Positions 36,901-49,365 of a stretch of DNA of 64,000 bases are shown piece after piece. Made by a program: the position numbers and the translations under genes. Numbering within the stretch: the first letter of the stretch is position 1; each line of letters opens with the position of its first letter. The stretch comes from Sipunculus nudus (taxonomy: Eukaryota; Annelida; Sipuncula; Golfingiida; Sipunculidae): NCBI GenBank assembly GCA_026874595.1, contig CM049321.1:47829297-47893296 (forward strand), given 5' to 3'. The notes below the pieces were generated by a model. That model made no database searches, was not told where the DNA came from, and worked only from the letters and a program-made list of their open reading frames with translations.

Positions 36901-38437
36901 TTTTGGGAAAGGTAACACTTTCAGTAGATAACCGGTGCTCAGTTAACAGCTATATAGGCAATTATGAATACCTTCATCAACCGCGCAGAACGGTAAGCAA
37001 ATTGGAGCCGCGAATCAATCAACTGTCATCTTCGAGCTATTTAGTTTGGGCGCAATTACAGTCCCAGGAAAATATAAATACATTATCTTGCCGCTTCAAG
37101 TTCCCATTGTATTTTTTTTCTGATGGTCTAGTCACAAGAATACAATGTTGTGAGTTATTTAAGTCATGCAGCATCACGAATTAATGTTGAAACAGTGTAA
37201 ACCTGCCCTAAATTTTGTTAAACGAAACAAGATTCTTAAAGAATATTTATTTTTGCAAGTTCCTTATTATCTTCAATAATTATGAAGGATATTAAGAATG
37301 GTTCACATGAATATAACACCAGCAGTTTTCATGTAACAGAATTGTATTGGAAATGTAAGCTTACTCTCAAATGTCCTATAATATATTATGAAATTCGAAT
37401 TTTCAGAGGAAAATAATAGCACAACCACGAACATTTTATCTACAGCAGCGTCGTTTTCGCTAAGTAAACCCGACTCAACATCTGAAGCCATATATGAAAC
37501 AGGTGAGATGCTTGTTCCAGGAACTACATATACCTAGACAAATATTTAAGAGTATTTTACGCTGATCTTCCAGTTTAATATTTACCATTTTAGATTTTCT
37601 TTTTGTGCATGCTATCCTCATACAACTATTGGTTATATTATCAATCCGGTGTGAATGGCTTTTCATCATTTGTGGAAGCTTGCTACACATTAATCTTTGC
37701 CAGCAGGTGCAATGCCGTCGGCAATTATTACTTTGGGAATTTTAGCAGGGATCGGGTTACTTGCGATAACGTCAATATTTTTTTGGATGACTGTAAGACG
37801 TATTAAACCAAAAGAAAGGTTAGAAAACCTTGGTTTATGTGAATCTTCTTTTGTATCATCTATTTTATTTTTATTTTTTTGCATGCAATCTCTACTTCTT
37901 TTAAGAGACTTTAACGTTAAGCATCATTTCCGTGAAAGCCTGCCGAGTTCCTTTTTTTTCCTTTCAAGCATCAAAAGCGGTTCGTAAATGCAACAGTTTT
38001 TATAATCCAAGAAGTACTAACGAAATTAAAATTTCAATAATATACTTAGTGCAACTTATGTGTCATTAAACTATCAAAACAGGTACCCTGGGTACCGGAG
38101 TACTATTCCAGACCTCCAGCAGCAGAACATACCCTTGTCACATTTCAGCATGGAAACACCAGGCGTGGGAGCCATATATTCAGAGATTGATGAGAGGTTC
38201 GTTGAACAAAGGAGGGGATCACTCGCTCATGGCTGCTTCAGAGTTGACCTAGAACCAGTTAGGACTTCATTATTAAGTTCTACATCAGTGGAGACGTCGG
38301 ATGACTCATACACTGTAATGTCGTCATCGAGTTCAACAGGAACAATCATTGTGCAAAACCCAGTGTATGAATGCGGACAGTTTACTGATGTTAACAAGAT
38401 GGACCTCCTACCTGCCCCTAGATCAAAGAGTGCTTGA
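33911..38437 (+). CDS. CTLD copy 4: intact type I membrane receptor with two C-type-lectin-like domains
   Basis: Eight exons: 33911-33974, 34081-34251, 34860-34967, 35526-35747, 36082-36222, 37407-37502, 37707-37818, 38083-38437. They sum to 1269 nt, 422 residues with no stop. Signal peptide 1-21; CTLD1 22-114 (C38, C90, C103 and C111 in the canonical pattern, YWLSF); CTLD2 115-235 (YWIGL, four or more conserved cysteines); stalk 236-267; membrane helix about 270-297 followed by RRIKPKER; tail 305-422 with Y337 (YSEI), Y381 (YTVM, a YxxM SH2-type site) and Y400 (NPVY, PTB/endocytic type), plus a serine-rich stretch. No EPN/QPD/WND calcium motif, so the ligand need not be sugar. Exons 2-6 are all phase 1-1. 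It is the only copy with all eight exons undamaged. A surface recognition role is inferred. Confidence 0.85.
35056..35412 (-). mobile_element. tRNA-derived SINE in intron 3 of copy 4
   Basis: Same insertion, at the same place, as 9523-9875: minus-strand B box GGTTCAAACCC (35300-35310), repeated heads at about 35056-35141 and 35330-35412. It was therefore present before copies 2 and 4 separated. Confidence 0.65.
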
Positions 38438-41400
38438 AAATACGAAAAGTAGTTTGAACAGGAAAAACTTCAGAATGAAGGTATGGCATAAATAGATGAG
38501 TAGCCTGAGCCTGCAGAAATCTCCCCAGAATCCTAACTGAAAGTTTGTTGCGTTCAACACTAATAGATCTATGTGTTTGCAGGTTTACTTATAGTTTGAT
38601 TACAGTTGTAAATGCAATGGAGAATGCAGTGAATGGCAACGACTCTCTGGAGGAAATGCTCTCACAATGGACAATTAAAAATCAGAATTTTATGGATTAT
38701 TAGATTCAGCTGTTCACCTACCTCAGTTGAAGAATTTACTTGATCTGTGGCTTGCAATGGCCACATATTCATGAACCATAGGTTATTCCTGCTGAGAAAA
38801 GGTGAAACTCCCACGATGGATTTATGAGCTTGTTCAAATACAAGCTGTTAAAAAGCACGGTTCATGCGTTAATGTTGACAAACAGAACACACATGTAGTC
38901 CAAGGTGGTGACCTGCCACCAGATGTCCTTGTTCAATATATTAAGATTTTTAGAGGGCTCCCCATCTGTCATAAAGACGTGTATAAAACAAAATGAGTAG
39001 CCTGGGTGCACTGGAACAAGCGTTTCTGACCTATTTTTATAAAAGTTTCAAGGGATAACCTTTAGTTAAAATACTTCAGATGTTGGACTAGGCCCATTAA
39101 ACCTGGTGTTTCCCTAACTCCCGTGAAACCTTTATAACTTATTCAGTAAAACTTCTAACAAAAAATTCAACTAGACAAGTTAATAATCAAGTGAGAAAAA
39201 AACTATTAATATAATAATAAAAATTTTATTATAGTAATCATACTTTTAATTTAACCCCAGTCAAAATTGGGACAATATTTACTTCCGATAGAAATGATTA
39301 TTTACGTTGGGCGTTGAAAGCATATGAGAAAATATTTTTTAGTTAGATACAGAAACAAAGGATATATAAGGGATTTCGAAATAATGCAGTAACACATTCA
39401 ACTTATTATTGCGTGGGAATTTATTTTATTTATTTTTATTGAAATTTTATTTATTCACTGTATCATGTAAATAGCAATTATATGAATTTGTGTGTGAAAA
39501 ATAATCAGATTAATATTCACTTAACTATTGGTACAAATTAATAATGACTTTAGTCATAAGGTATGCCCTTGCATATATGTTATTGACAACAGTATTTTGG
39601 AAGAATACTATTCGTTTAAAGTGTAACCTTTAATCAAATTTTTTCTTAATTAATCACTGTGTAATATATATACATTGTAAATTGTTGTATGGGTCATGTT
39701 GTGAATATACCTGGTCTCTTTTTTACTAAAAACCGGAGTAAATTTTAAGATACATTTGATAACATGTGATTTGATTTAATGACTATAACCATCAATATAT
39801 GCAATATATAGGCTATATTTGGTGTTCTTTAGGGTATGCTGTAAAAATATCCAGGCTGTCTGTATCTAAGTTGCAGATTAAGCACGGAGAAATGTGTTAA
39901 AATAAAGCTGGGATCCTGTTGCACTATGGCTAGATTTATGGAATATTAAGATAATTTCGAGATGAATTCAATAAATTGACGGGATGGTTATGTCAAGTTT
40001 AGTTCTGAGGTAATTTTCTGAATATACAAAATAGACACCGTTTAATGGTAAACATTACGAAAAAGCCCTCAATTACATTCTGAAGCTTTCCTGTGTTATA
40101 TAGGTGCCTTGCCCTCTTCCTTAATTATAACTTACTTTATTCCTCTCCTCAATGATTGAGCATTTCCAGTGTATTTAATAAATGAAACTTATTTCGGTTT
40201 TAATTTGAACTGATAAAGACATGTATAACTGTCTGTCATATAAACTTGCCATTGACTTACACTTATATATTGTAAACGAACATACTTTTTTCGATGGTTT
40301 AATACATAATGTCTGTTTGTGATGGTATGGCCTTTGCTCCATATGGTGATAGTCAAATCTGTTCAGAGAATGGTCGCAAAACTACTATAAACTCAAGATA
40401 AATTTTCTTGTTCAATAAATTATTTTTTATTTTGGATTTAACTGTATGGCTTGGAATAAAACATGAAAACAGCTGTATAGGATTTCAAGATTGATATTCA
40501 AGTAGGCATAAAAATTCCGCCAAATGCTCCAAAAAAGTGTATATGTTCCACAGATCATTCCCCGATAGTTATATATATATATATTGGATATGGAGCCAGT
40601 GAAGCTTCCCATTCTTCAGGAATCGTCCCGTCGGACATCGATTACTAAATCCCACTACAGAACTCTGTTTCATGTACAGGACGTAGATAAGTTATTATGC
40701 GTTTGACTTTGAAACAGGAATTTTCGTTAGAATTTCAGATATCCACTATAATGTCTTAATGTAATACATTCTCGTTAACACCTAGTCGTGTCTCTGAAAT
40801 TCAATGAGAAATAAGGACCTAACATTGTCTTATGATTCATATCATAAGGTTACCGTCACACTCAATCAATAATAAAGGCTACCAACAGGCCACGGACCTA
40901 AACCACAAAACATATTTCCCAGTGATAATGTTCACCCGTTTCTAAAATAACCTTTATTTCTGGAAGCGATTAAAAGGGGATGGGAAGAGTGGAATCTAGA
41001 TAAGTGAAAAGACAGAGTTACAAAGGTATTCGCTCTTAATGAAAGCATAAGCATTAGTTGCGTTCATATCATGATCATCACCTGTTTCTCAGAGAGCTTG
41101 CGCCACAGCAGCTCAGTGGCCTGAGTTTTTATGGAGAGAAGTTATTTTAAACACGGGTTTAACACATATGATCTTTTTTGTGAAGCCCAGCTTTTATGTA
41201 GCATGCGGAGCCGCCTCAGCTGATCACCTTTCCCGTAAATAACTCTCTGGAAGTGCTTCTTGTCAATTGTTGATTGGTTTCATGTCAGCTTTAAAGTTCT
41301 GAGCATGCGAAGCGGAAATAGATCATCACATTTCCTTATTTATTTTGGTTTTTCATGCCGATTGAAATTCAGATTTTTATGGTTCATGAGAAGATAGCCG

Positions 41401-41440
41401 TGATATCATGAGCTGCATTTTATTGCGTTAACAAGGAGAT
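38438..41440 (+). other. 3' region of CTLD copy 4 and gene-poor DNA
   Basis: Directly after the stop there is probably a long 3' UTR; AATAAA words occur near 39902, 39969 and 40180, none decisive. I see no further exons, RNA gene or recognisable transposon. Confidence 0.4.
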
Positions 41441-41450
41441 ATAGCCTGCT

Positions 41451-41655
41451 TATGTGGCCGTCTGTGCTCAGGAGCAGATCACAGGACTCAAAGCCGCGCG
41501 AGCGTGATTTCGAATCTCAGCCGAGAGGGTAAGTTGTTTCGTGGTCGCCCCCACCCAGGGTGAGCGCTGTACATATAGGCCTACGCGGTTACGTTAGCAT
41601 AAACAATGGCGGCGGGTACCGCCACAAATACAATTAAAAATAAATAAATAAACAA
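41451..41655 (+). mobile_element. Possible tRNA-derived SINE with A-rich tail
   Basis: A tRNA-like block with a weak B box (ATTTCGAATCT around 41507-41517, 8 of 11 to consensus) is followed by a GC-richer body and an A-rich tail of AAATAAATAAATAA type (about 41630-41655). The A box is not convincing. Confidence 0.35.
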
Positions 41656-41659
41656 GGGA

Positions 41660-44600
41660 ACTTATACCTACAGCAGACATTGTCAGTACTTAGCTATTCT
41701 TTAGATACAGAGGATTATTAGTTATTTAAAAAATACAACCTGTGGGGAAAAAAGAACCTGGCTGTGATGTGTGGAATATGGATGTTGCTCGACCTTGCCT
41801 GCTTTTGTGCAACTGACAGTTAATTTGGTGACAAGTCAGATAATTTTATATTACCCATCTAACAATACTCTGAAGAAATCTTTAAGGGTAACTTCAGAGT
41901 TTATTATAAATTGTAAGACAGAACTTTTTTCTTAACTTGCGCAATATTTAAAAATCTCAGGTGTGTTACAAAGGTGGCTGTATGGAGTATTTGCCCAGAA
42001 AACCATCTCGTTGATATAAGACCGTCAAAGCGGAGCTCGTTAAATTAAGCTTTGGACTACACAGGGTACATTTGCCTGTTAATTGAACATTGGAGTTCAT
42101 ATTCCAGATATCACATGCCTTATGAGACTGAAGCCACATCTAGCACATTGAGATGACACTGAGGATCTGTTTCTCTTGTGTTGATGAACACCAACAGTCA
42201 TCTCAAGTGTCTGTATTAATACCAACTAATGTGTAATATAGATCTATAGTTCAGGTGTGCAAAACAATATATTTTTACTTACATGTATGCCAAAGACTAT
42301 AGATATGTTGTTACCTTCGGTTGATCATCAGGTGTCACTGTGACAACTATTTGTGTTAATTATGTGGAACTGGCTAATTTGGCATGTCTAGCTTTCGCGC
42401 TTATTTCATTTTACAGTATCAGCTCAGTTCGATTTCTCGCACAAATAAGTATGTATAGGTAATCCATATTGTATCAAACTTTTTAAAATATTTAAACAAT
42501 AACATCAAAGAGAGGTTGGCGGCACTACATACCTCTAAACTAACAAGCTGCAGGTGATCGTGTACTAGCAATGGGCGACTGGGTACCGTACATATATATG
42601 TATACAATACTTAACAAACCTCTACACGTTTGATGATACAATGTTACAGCACCCTGCCATGTTGTTTGACATCTGAGTAAGTTGTAGAAATACTCAACAA
42701 CAACTGTGATTACTTACTACCAGCAGCACATTATGTGTGAACAATAAATAGAGCTGACGACAATCGCGGGTGGCTCTCCGTCGTACTCCGTCGTAAAAGC
42801 CATTCGGAGGGGATTCTAAGGTCTTCCAAGGCTGCTTGTTTCACAATTAATTTACAAATCACTATAAATCGGGGGGGGGGGGGGGGGAGGGGGGTTAATC
42901 TAAGAAAAGTCTTGGTTGCCTGAAGTAACGTGTTTTTATTGAGCGCAAATATAGCTCCCGCTATAAAGCGCGAAAATTAAAACCCCGCTAACAATGCCAC
43001 TTACACAGTATGTTCATCGGTTGATTGATCTTGGTTAGATAACATGAGTGTAAGGACTGTCCAATTAAATTTTCTTCTTGAAATTGATACCAGCTGTGTT
43101 TGTATGGCTCGATAAATATTCACATTGGTTGGCATGTAACACATTTACTTGAATATAATACAGACCGAACCACTGGTTCATATACTGAATATGTAAATTA
43201 TACCGATAAGCTGTCGTGATTACAAATCAACAGCTAATCCGTCGAAAGAAAGCTGCTTTATTCCAAATTTTAAGAATTTGGTACCGACTGTGATAACATT
43301 TGTGGTTTTAAATGTGTAATGATACTTTTTTTTAATATATCGATGGAACCTAATTAAATGAGCGCCCAATGAATATTAATGGATAACTGGTTTAGTTGAA
43401 TATAGAAAGACCATTACACTTGCATTTAAATAATGATATAAATACGGTGTCATGCCGACAATTAGATAATATAACAATAAAAAGTTTGCGTAATTATTAG
43501 AAATATGGACAAATATGTCATGTATTCGCAAACAGTTGAAAAATATTATCCCACATGTAATTTTTATTTGATAATTTAAAAAAAGTTATCTTACATGTTT
43601 AATAACACTGGCAAAATAAACTCTTGCTTATCCAACACCTTACATTTCTTAAATGAAAGGTGATCATTGCACCGGCTTTTCAACAGGACTTTTCGAAGTA
43701 TTTCTGATCAGCAACGTACACTGCAGCATCTGAAGATGTTGTCTTGAGTAACTGCAAAGTATATATTTAAATATGTGTTACATAGACTCTCAGAAGCGGA
43801 TGCAACTATGAGCGGAACATTTAATAGACACATTGATCATTTGTCTGATATATAAATTTGGCGCAACTCTTGTTTTCTTTGACCAAAATCATGCACGTTT
43901 TGCATAAAGTAAACATAAGCTGCACTTAGATCTTTTTGAAAATTGTAGAAAACCATGCTGGTTCTCAACTTACCCTACAGTCATTTTTCTCTTTAGCTTA
44001 TACGTATGGTATTGGTATTATGGTATTCGTTTTCTCCCGTAGCTCTTCAAGCATTCCTAACAACAACCACAATAAAGTGTGATAAGCAGGTTGTGTAGGA
44101 ATGTCTAAAATAGTTAATTTACATAGTAAAATCAATTAGTACCAGTAGAAATTTTCTCTGACACAATTGAACAAGACATGCAGCTTTAACAAATCAACCA
44201 CCATATTTATAATTTTCTGTAAAATGTACTCGGAAGACTAGGTATAATGTATATTGTAATGGATTTTACAATGAAACCAGAATGAAAATAAGGAATCCTG
44301 TCCTCCTATTCTGTTTTTCAAATGAAAACTCTGTCCTTGAACCAGCCCCCTCTGAATTGTATTACAAGAAAGGAGCAAACTAACTATATCCCAAAGCTTT
44401 TTTTAAAGTTATATAACAAGAAGAAAACTTTTAATAACACAATGCACACATATTAAAAGACCTTTACATCCTGTCGGCGACTGACACTGATTGTGTGGGG
44501 TCCTTTTTTCGACAGGAATTATCAGGTATTGTTGTCCCAGTTGATTTAATCTGATAAATCTGGTTTATTGTTACCGGTAAGGTTCTTGTCAGACTTTCTT

Positions 44601-45033
44601 AAATTAAAATTAATGTTCTGCTGGAATATTAGACCCGAACAAAGAAATATTAGAAGGGCACCTTCAATGTGTGCATGACCAGACACGAACTTACTCATTC
44701 TCTGTTACCCCTGAAACCGCTAGATCTGATTGTCAGTTTATGAATTGTCAGAGATAATACCCTCATAACTATTTATTATTTGCATGACCAGGTAAAAAAC
44801 AGTACCGGGCGTCATTAAGAGTGATGTGTTGTCTGCTTTACTCTGTTCCTAGGTATATGAGTATGATTCGAAGAAACATTCTTGAATATTTCTACGTTTT
44901 TTTATGGAAATAACAACATATCAGTAGATTTCTTTAATCATTCTCCCGTTTACTTATTTGATGGACTGCTGCCAAAACAGACCTAGATTGTGATCCACCG
45001 AACTAGATGTCTGTCACACGATACTAATTCCAG
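41660..45033. other. Intergenic DNA, nothing recognised
   Basis: No splice-flanked exon, RNA gene or transposon signature found. It contains a poly-G tract (42871-42894) and a doubled CTCCGTCGTA word near 42776-42795. Confidence 0.45.
42871..42894. repeat. Poly-G tract
   Basis: Seventeen consecutive G, then AGG and five more G. Could form a quadruplex on the plus strand. Confidence 0.9.
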
Positions 45034-45167
45034 GACACGACACGTAACTTTGGTTGGAACATGCCGAATACGTCTTGACGAAACGTTGCCATATGGCTAT
45101 CATCTGGACGGATCATCACGGCGAATTGTTTAGACAGAGAAATTGTACTTGGACTTTTGTCAGTGAT
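45034..45167 (+). pseudogene. Relic of CTLD exon 2, plus strand
   Basis: After a TTCCAG acceptor-like word, the three frames successively read TRNF, TCRIRLDETLPYGYHL and FRQRNCTWTFVSD, matching ARNF, TCRLVNKTLPHGHH and FRKKSFNWTFIDQD of the intact exon in the same order. Frameshifts join the pieces and no donor fits. No neighbouring CTLD exon was found. The 89-codon frame over this place is in a different frame in part and is not a gene. Confidence 0.65.
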
Positions 45168-45871
45168 ATATTATTGCATTTTAAATATGTCCGTATGTAT
45201 AAGGAAGAAATAATGACATTGTGCCAAACAGCTTTTGCAAAAACGTCTACAGATATAGGTTCTAATGTGTCGCAAAATGAGATGAACCGACAATTAAATA
45301 ATCTAAGTTTCATTTTCAATTAACCAAGCCTAGTAGCTTTGACTAAACGCACCTTTAGACATACAAGCAGTATGTCTAATGCAGTAACTGGTGACAAGAG
45401 GCAGTATGCACGATTAAATAGGAGGAATGCGTAATCACCATCACCCCTCAAAATCAGATCGAACCCTGAAACGTTAAACTATTATAAATGCATCGACCAA
45501 TTATTTAAACTCGTGTTTGTTATCTCCATTTTTGCAAAGTTTTTCTAATTCCCCGTCTTAATCACATTAATTACAAATCCTTCGACATTCTCTGTTCTAT
45601 ATTTTTTGTTTATTATCTCTAAGTTTAATTTTTATGCGCTCTATTGTTTACATATAACATGTGAATCTTGTTGTGATTTCCTTTATTCCACATATTAACA
45701 AAATGGGATATTTCGTCTCGTGAGCATTTAATTCTTATAAACTTTTTTTTGCGTTTCCTAACATATGTATATCACCATGTTGGTGACAACTGTATTAAAA
45801 TGTTTGTTTTACTGCTATGTTAATTTTTCATTTTTTTTTTCACACAAGAAGGACACAAATTATTAATCTAC

Positions 45872-46039
45872 CGAATTCTTCACCAACATATGTCCAGTTA
45901 AAACTCTTCTTTCTGAAAGAAAGCCATTACGTTTTATTTTGCAATGGGATATCCACGTGCTGTCCATATGGTAATGCTTTGTTGTCAATTCTACATGTTT
46001 CTAAAGCCAATGTAAATTGTCTTTTTCCGAAAGAAATAT
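45872..46039 (-). pseudogene. CTLD exon 2, minus strand, one nonsense codon
   Basis: Reads TTCAAG acceptor, then 56 codons in phase 1 to a G|GTAGAT donor: RQFTLALETCRIDNKALPYG and WLSFRKKSFNWTYVGEEFG are clear matches to exon 2 of the other copies. A single TAA stands where the codon before the WL tryptophan should be. Length, phase and splice sites are kept. No signal-peptide exon or exon 3 was found on the same strand nearby, so it is an orphan exon. Confidence 0.75.
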
Positions 46040-48150
46040 CTTGAAAAATATAATGAAGGACTGATGTTTAATGTTTGTCTTTTCACAATGTTTTTCTTTA
46101 TTAGCCAGCATGACAAACAATCGAGAATTGCAGAGGGTAAATATTTTGCCTGATGCAGCTGCAAAATGAGCCAAAACAAATTGAACATCGTTCATGTCTC
46201 CCAATGATGGACTTCCGCGTAAAAGTAGAACAAACAGCTTATCTTGTTTACTTATTATCCAATTATGTAATAACGAAACTGACATTCCTGTTTCCTACAA
46301 GCGGTACTGATTGTAATCAACGTTTACATCCGTGTCACTGGGAGTGAAGAAAGCAATAATATAGTGGTACATTTATGAATATTAAAGTTTCCTTGATACA
46401 ATACAAAGAGTATTTAATATAATAAAGACATATAATTCCACAATAAACAACTTCATTGCCATCAAGGAAGGTTAATAAGCAATTTGTATTCAGAATTACC
46501 TTTAAAGTAAACGTTTGTTTTCTTGGAAAGTTCCTATTTAATGCATACTATATACACTTCCCAGTCACTGCTATTAACAAAAATTAATTTGCCCAGACAT
46601 GAGATGGAAAATATAAAAAGGCAAAATGGCAAGAGTCTGAATCATGTCAATGTATTTGTTGTAATTTACAACAAAATGTCATAACTAAGGAAGGAATTCT
46701 CATAGATTTAAAACTACTAACTCCTAGTTAATTTTAATGAATAAATTGTAGTTACCACACTTAATATTTATTAGACGTATTGTTTAAATCCCTTTTCCGA
46801 TGACAAAGGAAGAATATCTTTATGAACCTGCGCTCTTTCATTTTACATTTTGGGCAATAGGTCGTAGACATCACTTGCAACATCTAATTTGTTGACAGGA
46901 GATATAAGAAAAGAAGAAGTGTCTTCTCAACAAATATAACATGAAAATAATTATGAAAATTCTTAATTCTCCTTACAATTAGAAGTACTTCTTCTTATTC
47001 TGTAAAAGCCCTGGATATCAGATTGGTTTTCCGCTGCCAAGAGCGCTATCCTATCATTGCTGTGTTCTTGAGTTCACCAAGTTTTAAATAGAGAAGTCAT
47101 TATTTGGGTCGTCTTGAAAAACAACATTATACACATTGCACATTTTGTGTTGTACGAATGCAGACGTTAGGAAGAAAATAAAATATTTCACATTTGTTAA
47201 GTTTCTGTTTTAATTTTTTTGGTAAATCAAAATGTCATGTCTTTACATGAATATCATTACAAAACATCTGAATATCATAACAAAAGGCAATTAAATTTAA
47301 AGGATCACAGAATATAAGTCACAACTCCATTCCAGTTGTGCCACCAGTAAACTAAAATGATTTTATAGTTAAAGAGACAGGACTCATCCTTCGGGAAACA
47401 ACTATACCGAACATGTTGTTCCAAAATATGTCCCCAATGACGCCCTTAATTAGTCTGTAGTTTTAGAATGACATATTACATGCATAACAGAAAAGGCACA
47501 GGAGGCCATAGCAAGCAGAATGCAGAAAAGCGCCACCTGGAGGCATAACAGATCACAAGTCAGTTGGAAGTTAATATCGCACTTTTAAAGCCTTCAGGAT
47601 GCTTCAGAAAAACATGACTGTCTGAACAGTTGTTTTGAAATATATATGAATAAATGATACCAGGATCATATTCCAATATTCTGTTTTTAAATCCTATATT
47701 CCCGGATTATATTTCAGATATTAATTACCACGTTGAGATTGGCCATCATCGACCCTTACTCAATTCATTATTCACATCTTAAAATTTTAAATCACTTTAT
47801 AATTGAGATGTTAACTCTAGCAAAACAGAAAATTGAGGTGTTTTTGTCATTGCAACAAGATTAGAACTGAATTTTACAATTGACAGGCATTTGTGTATAT
47901 GCTGTGCGTTCACCTCTCACTTCTTCGTAGTTTGTCACTTCCTCACTAAGCCCCTTAAGCAAAATCTCAACTTCTACCTGGCATTACAAATGGCTACCGC
48001 AATAAGTGCAGTCAACACATTGTGGGCCCTAGCGATATGATAGCTAAATATGTACCGGTTTTGTAGCGTACCCAGGGAGCCAATCCCGGGAAGTAAATTG
48101 TAAAGCTTTCTGACCCAGATATTCGGGGGGGGGGGGGGGTAGGGCTTTTT
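46040..48150. other. Intergenic DNA, nothing recognised
   Basis: No exon with phase-consistent splice sites was found, including any stalk, membrane or tail exon for the minus-strand CTLD gene that ends at 48153. One GCGCCACCTGGAG word (47529-47541) resembles a CTCF core. Confidence 0.4.
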
Positions 48151-48542
48151 ACCTCCAGGAACACAGATGGTATAGTGTTCTGATTCACATAATACGGGTT
48201 TCCAGATTTCTCCGTTTGATACTGCACAGGTGGCGCTGTCGTCGGCACTACCTGTTGATATCCATCGTGAGTTCATCATTTTGTGGACTGCAATAAATGT
48301 TAAGTTTTAAACACGTATTGTCAGCTGTTTTTCTTTAAATGGATTCAAAATCTTAAACGTTTTGGTTCCTCTCAGGATCAAATCCCAGAGTAGGCATTGA
48401 TCGTAGGCTTTGTACCACGTGACCCTTCCTATCTTGTAGTGTACACAGGAGCCTTTAATGTTATGGCAAGTTTCCACATCACAGCCTCTACAGGCCCCTG
48501 AAAATAAACATTATCGTATTAATTTATGATATAGAAATAGCA

Positions 48543-48546
<4 letters not shown>

Positions 48547-48619
<73 letters not shown>

Positions 48620-48676
48620 TGGGTTCGAGTGGCTTTACATGTTTATGGCTACCTGAGGTTTCATGTTGCATTTATG

Positions 48677-48709
<33 letters not shown>
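48547..48709. repeat. Two TA microsatellites in intron 3 of copy 5
   Basis: Nearly pure TA at about 48547-48611 and 48681-48709, separated by a short unique stretch. A 15-bp poly-G run also occurs at 48125-48139 just beyond exon 5. Confidence 0.85.
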
Positions 48710-49365
48710 CGGTAAGTTGGAAGTTACAGGAAATTTTCAATGGTTAGCAACTATTCTATGTACATAAAATGCCCATTGTCCAGAATCGGAAAAAAATCAT
48801 TCCAAATCGGATATAAGCAGCTTGTATTTAGATTATATTTCACATTTAAATAACTGTTGCTGAATAATCAAACTTGTGGCAACATGCCTTCGGTCATACA
48901 AGCATAGTTCATCTCAATATGACAAGAAGCAGAATAGATTTTACTGAACTTCAGGTATGCACAGTCCCCTTCAGCTATGGAAATAGGCATAAAGTCTGAA
49001 AGATAAATTATGTTTTAATTTTATCCACAGCAGTCTCACTGTCTCTCATGTAAGATTTTATTCATGGAAAGACCAGAGAGATATTAGCCCATGTTTATCT
49101 CGGTGTTGCACAGCATAGGAAACAGCCACGGTGATGAATGTCCATGAATACTACAAATATTCTGTGTGTTACTTCATCAAATGCCTGAGTGAAAACAGTT
49201 GCAACAGATGCGTTTAAACTTTGGGAATTATCATTGTTCCCTTTCTTCAGGATCTGACACTAGTTTCTTTCAAAGAGTTTTTTTTTTGGTATTTTTGAAA
49301 ATGTTTATTCGGAGTACCTAACCAAACTACCTCATAAGGCTATTTTTATATAAAAAATATTACAG

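Noticed and set aside
37697..37987. 96-codon frame running from the membrane exon into the intron
   Set aside because: Explained by exon 7 plus retained intron 7; the donor at 37818 and the tail exon at 38083 give a phase-correct join.
45054..45323. 89-codon plus-strand frame as a gene
   Set aside because: Overlaps a frameshifted relic CTLD exon only in part; no signal peptide, domain or splice context.
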